Part shown: in pieces, positions 6,173 through 10,455 of the stretch | How the letters are laid out: every line of letters begins with the position of its first letter | Position numbering within the stretch: the first letter of the stretch is position 1 | Assembly (NCBI GenBank): GCA_030634615.1 | Contig: DAOWAL010000034.1 | Coordinates: 1 to 10,455, forward strand | DNA from: Candidatus Aenigmatarchaeota archaeon | Lineage (GTDB): Archaea; Aenigmatarchaeota; Aenigmatarchaeia; QMZP01; QMZT01 | DNA: 10,455 nt | Direction: 5' to 3' | Notes under the pieces: generated by a model | What the model saw: only the letters and a program-made list of their open reading frames with translations | Told to the model about the DNA's origin: nothing | Database searches by the model: none | Made by a program: the position numbers and the translations under genes

Positions 6173-6348
6173 ACATACCAAGTTTGCCAGCAAAAGCCCC
6201 AGTGTATACACTTGCCCATTGTTCCATGGAGTGATTTTATACAGCAATCATGGCACACTAATTTATCTATATTTTTGCAAAGGACTAACTTTCCTCTTCT
6301 CGTAGTCCTGTCGCATTTTGAGCAGTGTTTTCTTTTCTTTTCCTCCAT
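6169..6348 (-). CDS. 59-aa cysteine-rich (zinc-finger-like) microprotein
   Basis: A 59-codon frame on the minus strand begins MEEKKRKHCSKCDRTTRRGK and ends CWQTWYV. It has eight cysteines (C9, C12, C24, C32, C35, C36, C47, C53) and four histidines (H8, H33, H41, H49). The pattern C-x2-C-x11-C-x7-C-x2-C plus later Cys and His ligands suggests one or two zinc sites, loosely like a RING or B-box arrangement. The N-terminus is very basic, so nucleic acid or ribosome contact is possible. I do not recognise a named family. Reality is supported by the ordered cysteine spacing, a TATA-like element 26 bp upstream, and the clean 4-bp tail-to-tail overlap (TTAA) with the primase. It lies downstream of, and co-oriented with, a second zinc ribbon and the DRG GTPase. 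Confidence 0.75.
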   Translation of the reverse strand: MEEKKRKHCSKCDRTTRRGKLVLCKNIDKLVCHDCCIKSLHGTMGKCIHWGFCWQTWYV

Positions 6349-6370
6349 TACAAAAAAACCTTCTTTTAGA

Positions 6371-6380
6371 GTATACTTAG
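6371..6380 (-). promoter_or_regulatory. Putative TATA box of the 59-aa microprotein
   Basis: On the minus strand CTAAGTATAC is centred about 26 bp before ATG 6348, consistent with a leaderless transcript. Between it and the ATG is GGTTTTTTTG, whose T7 run leaves no Shine-Dalgarno motif near the start. Confidence 0.4.
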
Positions 6381-6411
6381 AAATAGGTTCTATTTATGTG
6401 TTCTCTGCGGG

Positions 6412-6417
6412 AAAAAA
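6412..6417 (-). terminator. Oligo-T tract, possible terminator after the 39-aa zinc ribbon
   Basis: A run of six T on the minus strand begins 7 nt after the stop codon at 6424-6426. A second, T7 run at 6352-6358 follows further on. Archaeal termination is often driven by such U-rich stretches without a hairpin. The evidence is composition and position only. Confidence 0.35.
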
Positions 6418-6423
6418 TGGAGT

Positions 6424-6543
6424 TTACTCTTTTTTGATTTTTTCTAGTCTAACACTTCCACATTTCGGACATGCTTTCGTGGCTGGTTCCATGATCATTG
6501 GTTTGCCTTCCCACCCACACTGAAAACAACGAAATTTAGCCAT
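6424..6543 (-). CDS. 39-aa zinc-ribbon microprotein
   Basis: A 39-codon minus-strand frame starts MAKFRCFQCGWEGKP and ends RLEKIKKE. It carries a textbook rubredoxin-like zinc ribbon: C6-x2-C9 and C25-x2-C28, with glycine following each CxxC (CFQCG, CPKCG). Such one-domain ribbons are common in archaea and usually bind nucleic acid or a protein partner; the specific role is unknown. Translation from ATG 6543 has no ribosome binding site, but a TTTAAA element lies 25 bp upstream. The gene begins 43 bp after the DRG GTPase stop codon on the same strand, so it may also be read through from that gene. It is easily missed by annotation because of its length. Confidence 0.75.
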   Translation of the reverse strand: MAKFRCFQCGWEGKPMIMEPATKACPKCGSVRLEKIKKE

Positions 6544-6563
6544 AAAATTAATTCACAGAGAAT

Positions 6564-6573
6564 GTTTAAATGC
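6564..6573 (-). promoter_or_regulatory. Putative TATA box of the 39-aa zinc ribbon
   Basis: On the minus strand GCATTTAAAC is centred about 25 bp before ATG 6543, in the 43-bp gap behind the DRG GTPase gene. The spacing suggests a leaderless transcript separate from, or in addition to, DRG read-through. Confidence 0.45.
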
Positions 6574-6586
6574 TTAATATCGTAAA

Positions 6587-7666
6587 CTAAATCGATATAA
6601 AGTGAAGTTCAACAATGTCTGTGTCAGAAAGTGATTTCCTTGCCCCAACTTTCTGTCCTTCAAATCTCGCAGAAGGGCCCCATATACGTGCATAATCTAA
6701 TTTGTATGCAAACTGCTTGTGTATTTTTTCTGCGACATCGTATATATTTGAACCCTTCTTCATAATCAACGGTTCCTCTAAGTCGGGCATTTTTCCTATC
6801 TTTTTAAGATATATTCTCATGAGACAAAGGTTGTTCCATATTATTTTTTTGAGATTTTCTATTCCCTCTTTTTTGAGGCATGATATTTGTATGAAATCCT
6901 TTGGGAGTTTTTTCCTCTCCTCTTCTGATAAAAGATCTACTTTGTTATAGAGAACGCGTGCTTTGACATAAACCCTGTTTTTTGATGTCGCATCAATTAG
7001 TCTGTCCAGTGTTAAGTTTTCTCGTATCAAAATTTCTGCGTTATGTATTCCCCTTTCATTGACAATAAGCTGAACCATTTTTTTGTCTATATGTTTGAGT
7101 TTTACAGCAGAACTTACCTTAACTCCGCCCCTGTTCATCTTTTTTATTATGACATTCGGTGGGGTTTCATTGAGCCTGAAACCTGAATCATAAAGTTCAT
7201 GTCTTACCCTTTCTACCTGATTTGGTTTATCTGCAACAATGAGTATGAGGTCGGCATTTCTGACAACTGAAAGAATTTCTTTACCCCTGCCCCTGCCAGA
7301 AGCAGCATCTGACACTAACCCTGGTATATCTAAAACCTGAATCTGGGCAGAGTTGTAGAGCATAACGCCTGGAACAACATCAAGTGTTGTGAATTCGTAT
7401 GCAGCTATCTTTGAATCGGCTGATGTTATACTGTTTAGCAAAGTAGATTTACCCACGGAAGGGAACCCGACAAGTATAACTGTAGCATCACCCGATTTTT
7501 TAACTGAGTAGGAAAACCCGCCCCTTGTTGATTTTTTACTGGTCGCATCTTCTTTAAGTCTGGAAAGTTTTGCTTTAAGCTGGTCTATATGATACTGGGT
7601 TGCCTTGTTGTACTTTGTTTTTTTAATCTCTTCTTCAATACTTTTAATCTCTTCTTCTTTGCTCAT
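6587..7666 (-). CDS. DRG-family (Obg-related) GTPase with TGS domain
   Basis: DRG (developmentally regulated GTP-binding) proteins are conserved in archaea and eukaryotes and are linked to translation; eukaryotic members bind ribosomes. The 359-aa product has the standard order. An N-terminal helical region (1-60) is followed by the G domain with G1 GFPSVGKS (67-74), the switch I threonines T93/T94, G3 DIPG (113-116), G4 NKVD (241-244) and G5 SCLKKEG (262-268). A DRG-type helical insertion lies at about 155-235, and a C-terminal TGS domain at about 286-359 ends LHFISI. Length is normal. AGGTGG (7674-7679 on the complement) is a strong ribosome binding site 7 nt before the start. The gene diverges from the antiporter across 43 bp and is followed on the same strand by two small zinc-binding proteins. 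Confidence 0.95.
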   Translation of the reverse strand: MSKEEEIKSIEEEIKKTKYNKATQYHIDQLKAKLSRLKEDATSKKSTRGGFSYSVKKSGDATVILVGFPSVGKSTLLNSITSADSKIAAYEFTTLDVVPGVMLYNSAQIQVLDIPGLVSDAASGRGRGKEILSVVRNADLILIVADKPNQVERVRHELYDSGFRLNETPPNVIIKKMNRGGVKVSSAVKLKHIDKKMVQLIVNERGIHNAEILIRENLTLDRLIDATSKNRVYVKARVLYNKVDLLSEEERKKLPKDFIQISCLKKEGIENLKKIIWNNLCLMRIYLKKIGKMPDLEEPLIMKKGSNIYDVAEKIHKQFAYKLDYARIWGPSARFEGQKVGARKSLSDTDIVELHFISI

Positions 7667-7673
7667 TTTTCTT

Positions 7674-7679
7674 CCACCT
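7674..7679 (-). promoter_or_regulatory. Ribosome binding site of the DRG GTPase
   Basis: On the minus strand AGGTGG precedes ATG 7666 by 7 nt, a near-perfect archaeal Shine-Dalgarno motif. It abuts or overlaps the TATA element of the divergent antiporter gene. For the mRNA to include it, the DRG promoter must lie around 7700 or further, where AATATAATATT (7699-7709) is a TATA candidate. Confidence 0.6.
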
Positions 7680-7688
7680 TTTATTTAT
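7679..7688 (+). promoter_or_regulatory. Putative TATA box of the antiporter gene
   Basis: TTTTATTTAT is centred about 26 bp before ATG 7710. No Shine-Dalgarno motif lies between, which fits a leaderless mRNA for the antiporter-ksgA pair. Confidence 0.45.
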
Positions 7689-7709
7689 GGATTAATAAAA
7701 TATTATATT

Positions 7710-9356
7710 ATGGCTTTACCGATACTATTTGACCTCGGATTAATAATATTCCTTTCTGCAATACTGGCATATGCAGCAAAATTATTGAAGCAACCATTGA
7801 TAATAGCATATGTTATAGCGGGTTTAATAGTCGGACCAATGGCTCTTGGGATTATAACAAATACGGAAGAGATAGCACTAATGTCTGAACTTGGGATAGT
7901 TTTTCTTCTGTTCTCAGTTGGCCTGGAAATAGATTTCAGAAAGTTTAAGCATGTAGGAGTTTCAGCGTTTGTAGGCGGGGCTATACAGGTAGTTCTGATG
8001 TTTTTACTCGGGTTTGCAATTTCTTTCGCATTTGGACTTGAATCTATGATGGGAGTTTACATAGGTCTACTTTTGGCATTTTCAAGTACAATGATAGTCG
8101 CAAAAGTACTTTCCGATAGAGATGAGCTGAACACGCTTCATGGAAGAATTATGCTTGGAATATTACTTTTGCAGGACATAATAGCTGTTGTCGCAATACC
8201 ACTTCTCGGTAACATGGAATTTCTCACGTCATTTGATTTTGTGGGCTCGATTATATTGCGCGGTCTTGGACTTTTTGCAATAGCGATAATACTCAATAAG
8301 TTTTTCTTCCCACGAATGCTGGATTTTGCAGCAGAAAGAAGAGATGTACTGTTTTTAACAGCAATTGCCAATTGTTTCTTTTTTATCTGGGCATCACATG
8401 AACTTGGTTTTTCAATCGCAATAGGTGGATTTATAGCAGGCTTGTCCATGGCCAATTTCCCATACAACATAGAAATTGCAGGTGAGATACACGCACTTAG
8501 AGATTTCTTCTCGATAGTGTTCTTTTCGAGCTTAGGTATGCAACTTGACTTTGTTGTTATACAAAGTATGTTACCGTTGTTTGTATTGCTACTTGTAATG
8601 ATACTCGTAATAAAACCGGTGATACTCACTTTCATTTATTTGTTCCTTGGTTACGGTGGAAGAACATCTGGCTATGTCGGAATGGGGATGGGTCAGGCAA
8701 GTGAATTTATGTTCATAATCGCTGCGGAAATGTTTATCATAGGAAGTATAACAAAGGACTTTTATTCGTTCCTGATTAGCATAGTTGTCGTATCAATAGT
8801 CATAACACCATACATATCGAAAAGCAGGAATTTCATATATGACTTTTTTGGAAAATTCAAGATACCACAAATACGGCATCTCATACACCCAAAAAGTATT
8901 CACGGGCTTGAAAACCCTCCAGAAGATACAATGAAAAATCACATAATAATCTTCGGTGCACACAGAATGGGTGAAAAAATAGTCCAGTACATTAAAGACA
9001 GGGGAGAAAAATTTGTTGTAGTTGAAAGAGATCCTGAGGTAGTAAAAGACCTTAGCAAAAAAGGAATATATGTAAGATATGGTGATGCTGAAAACGAAGA
9101 AGTGCATAAAAAAATATTTCTGACAAAGGCAAAATTAATAATACTCACAATACCATATGCAGACACTGCATCATTTGTTATAAGAAGAGCAAAACGTTTC
9201 AATAGTAATGTTAGAATTTTAGCAAGAGCACACACAGAGATAGACGCAGAAAGACTTTATCGTGCAGGGGCAGACATCGTTATAATACCTGAATTTGTTT
9301 CAGCTGAAAAAGTTGTTAAAAAAATTGAACATTTCTTAAGAGAGAAAAAGTTATGA
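7710..9356 (+). CDS. CPA2-family monovalent cation:proton antiporter with TrkA-N (RCK) domain
   Basis: This is an inner-membrane Na+/H+ or K+/H+ antiporter of the KefB/NapA (CPA2) family. The 548-aa product has about 12-13 hydrophobic segments in residues 1-395, beginning PILFDLGLIIFLSAILAYAA and including LGIVFLLFSVGLEID (61-75) and LAFSSTMIVAKVL (122-134). The transport-site helix reads LLLQDIIAVV (152-161): Q155-D156 resembles KefC-type QD rather than the DD or ND pairs of typical Na+/H+ exchangers, which hints at K+ transport or an electroneutral mode. Residues 410-548 are a TrkA-N Rossmann domain with GAHRMG (416-421), E439 and D459 positioned for NAD(H) or another nucleotide; no TrkA-C domain follows. 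I prefer ATG 7710 over the upstream ATG 7605, because the longer frame would read through the start of the divergent DRG gene. Its stop overlaps the ksgA start (ATGA). Confidence 0.93.
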   Translation: MALPILFDLGLIIFLSAILAYAAKLLKQPLIIAYVIAGLIVGPMALGIITNTEEIALMSELGIVFLLFSVGLEIDFRKFKHVGVSAFVGGAIQVVLMFLLGFAISFAFGLESMMGVYIGLLLAFSSTMIVAKVLSDRDELNTLHGRIMLGILLLQDIIAVVAIPLLGNMEFLTSFDFVGSIILRGLGLFAIAIILNKFFFPRMLDFAAERRDVLFLTAIANCFFFIWASHELGFSIAIGGFIAGLSMANFPYNIEIAGEIHALRDFFSIVFFSSLGMQLDFVVIQSMLPLFVLLLVMILVIKPVILTFIYLFLGYGGRTSGYVGMGMGQASEFMFIIAAEMFIIGSITKDFYSFLISIVVVSIVITPYISKSRNFIYDFFGKFKIPQIRHLIHPKSIHGLENPPEDTMKNHIIIFGAHRMGEKIVQYIKDRGEKFVVVERDPEVVKDLSKKGIYVRYGDAENEEVHKKIFLTKAKLIILTIPYADTASFVIRRAKRFNSNVRILARAHTEIDAERLYRAGADIVIIPEFVSAEKVVKKIEHFLREKKL

Positions 9357-10183
9357 TTCCTGAAAATTTTGGAATTAGACCGGATCCGTCAAAAGATCAG
9401 CATTTTCTCACTGATGAAGATACTATAAAAAGTATAGTAGATCTGGCAAGTCCTAGGTCTGATGACATTATTTTCGAGGTAGGGGCAGGAATCGGGACAC
9501 TCACAGTTCCACTATCGAAAACAAAAGCAAGGATAATTGCAGTTGAAATTGACAAAAAGCTTGGGAGAGTTCTGGAAAAAGCAAAAAGGAGGAATGTTGA
9601 CATAATCTATGATAATGTTCTCAAAATAATTGATAATGTAAAATTCAATAAAATTGTTTCAAACACTCCTTATTCCATATGTGAACCACTACTTAACAAA
9701 TTATTTAATAGAAAATTTGATATCGCTGTTATGAGCGTTCCTAGTAAGTTTTATGACGCAATTTCTGCAAACCCTGAGGAAAATCGATATTCACTAATGT
9801 CACTCAAATACCAAAGTTTTTTTGAAATATCATTTAGGTTTAAAATCGCAAAAGAATTGTTCACACCAGAACCAAGAACTGAGACCATAGTGATGACACT
9901 GAAGCCATTAACTGAAAAATTCTATTCTAAGAATTTTAAAAAATATGTCCTGAGAGAGATAATACTACAAAAGAAAAAGAAAGTAAAAAATTCACTGACA
10001 GAAGCCATAATAAATTACAATAAAAAAATTCTCGGAAATGATTTTACCAAAAAGATGGGAAAAGAAATTATTGAAAAAATGAAAGTTTCTGAAAAAATAC
10101 TTACAAAGAAAAGTGAAGAGTTAACACTAAATGACTTTGAAATTATACTAAAGAAATTACATGCCTCTCATAAAGGCTTCTGA
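9353..10183 (+). CDS. ksgA: 16S rRNA adenine dimethyltransferase KsgA/RsmA/Dim1
   Basis: KsgA dimethylates two adjacent adenines in the 3'-terminal helix of 16S rRNA, a late step of small-subunit assembly. The 276-aa product has SAM-binding motif I EVGAGIGTLT (42-51), the acidic VEID (64-67), the QHFL N-terminal signature (16-19) and catalytic motif IV NTPY (104-107, usually NLPY). The C-terminal FTPEPRTETIVM segment (170-181) corresponds to the usual F-x-P-x-P-K-V-x-S box. The typical QKEFAERL stretch is replaced by VPSKFYDAI (129-137), so this copy is fairly divergent; the C-terminal half is very lysine-rich. The start ATG overlaps the antiporter stop in ATGA, implying coupled translation. 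The last 27 bp overlap the convergent KaiC-like gene. Confidence 0.92.
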   Translation: MIPENFGIRPDPSKDQHFLTDEDTIKSIVDLASPRSDDIIFEVGAGIGTLTVPLSKTKARIIAVEIDKKLGRVLEKAKRRNVDIIYDNVLKIIDNVKFNKIVSNTPYSICEPLLNKLFNRKFDIAVMSVPSKFYDAISANPEENRYSLMSLKYQSFFEISFRFKIAKELFTPEPRTETIVMTLKPLTEKFYSKNFKKYVLREIILQKKKKVKNSLTEAIINYNKKILGNDFTKKMGKEIIEKMKVSEKILTKKSEELTLNDFEIILKKLHASHKGF

Positions 10184-10455
10184 ATCGTGCTGTATAACAA
10201 GACCCTTCTCAGTTATTTTATATGGGTGTAGTTTTTGCGAATGGTTGGTTCCGCTCATTTTCCATATCTGAATTGCTCTGTTAAATGCGAATTCGTTCCT
10301 CTCATAATACATAACCATTACGCTATCTGTTACAAATTCCTCAACACCGTATCTTGAAATACCTTTTGTACCCGGAACAATTTCAGATACAAGCAGAGCA
10401 GTACATCCAAGTTTTCTGAGTATTGTTGAAAGATTGAATATCATTCTCCTAAGTT
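10157..10455 (-). CDS. KaiC/RadA-superfamily ATPase, C-terminal part
   Basis: The minus-strand frame stays open through the right edge (codons LRR precede the first internal ATG at 10444), so this is the last ~98 codons of a longer gene. The visible part matches the end of a KaiC-type P-loop ATPase domain: LSTILRKLGCTALLVSEI (the strand after Walker B, ending in the conserved E), then YGVEEFVTDSVMVMYY, then IWKMSGTNHSQKLHPYKI and a final GLVI strand. Walker A and B lie outside the window. KaiC-like single-domain ATPases are abundant in archaea and are mostly of unknown or signalling function; RadA/RadB is less likely because the KMSGTNHS segment is KaiC-like. It overlaps ksgA tail to tail by 27 bp. 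Confidence 0.85.
   Translation of the reverse strand, partial: LRRMIFNLSTILRKLGCTALLVSEIVPGTKGISRYGVEEFVTDSVMVMYYERNEFAFNRAIQIWKMSGTNHSQKLHPYKITEKGLVIQHDSEAFMRGM

Noticed and set aside
6212..6523. 103-codon plus-strand frame
   Set aside because: It is antisense to the two cysteine-rich minus-strand genes, has no recognisable domain, and its composition reads as a shadow.
7605..7709. Longer N-terminus for the antiporter from ATG 7605
   Set aside because: The extra 35 residues are the antisense of the DRG N-terminal coding region, and the hydrophobicity comes from complementing Lys/Glu codons.
8138..8635. 165-codon minus-strand frame inside the antiporter gene
   Set aside because: It is a shadow of a strongly hydrophobic membrane-protein gene with intact motifs on the plus strand.

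Overview
The window is a gene-dense, AT-rich stretch of an archaeal chromosome. Archaeal origin is clear from the S13-S4-S11 order, archaeal L3, an aRF1-type release factor, an archaeo-eukaryotic primase, a DRG-type GTPase with a TGS domain and TATA-box promoters. Three traits suggest a reduced-genome lineage of the DPANN type: the primase fuses the catalytic small-subunit domain to a large-subunit-like Fe-S domain, genes overlap or nearly touch, and L3 sits outside its usual cluster. This placement is inference. TAA, TGA and TAG all end genes here, so the code looks standard. I saw no tRNA, rRNA, CRISPR array, insertion sequence or other mobile element.

Layout. 1-2050 (+): a ribosomal-protein operon with the 3' end of rps13, then rps4, rps11 and rpl3. 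2083-2577 (+): a membrane PAP2-family phosphatase with four cysteines between its catalytic motifs. 2574-3791 (-): peptide chain release factor aRF1, convergent with the phosphatase. 3866-4720 (-): a histone-deacetylase-fold amidohydrolase, divergent from the fused primase at 4772-6172 (+). 6169-6348 and 6424-6543 (-): two cysteine-rich microproteins of 59 and 39 aa, downstream of and co-oriented with the DRG GTPase at 6587-7666 (-). 7710-9356 (+): a CPA2-type cation antiporter with an NAD-binding C-terminal domain, overlapping the rRNA dimethyltransferase gene ksgA at 9353-10183 (+). 10157 to the right edge (-): the C-terminal part of a KaiC/RadA-like ATPase.

Functionally, most genes serve translation (S13, S4, S11, L3, aRF1, DRG, KsgA) or replication (primase). 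The rest are a cation transporter, a lipid-phosphate-type phosphatase and a deacetylase. Six genes appear leaderless, with an AT-rich TATA-like element 25-28 bp before the start codon. Genes inside the ribosomal operon, plus aRF1 and DRG, carry Shine-Dalgarno motifs. The most striking point is the aRF1 gene: it keeps its stop-codon-recognition motifs (NIKS, YxCxxxF) but has GGW where the near-universal catalytic GGQ should be. Its TATA box is also framed by a perfect 8-bp inverted repeat that could be an operator.
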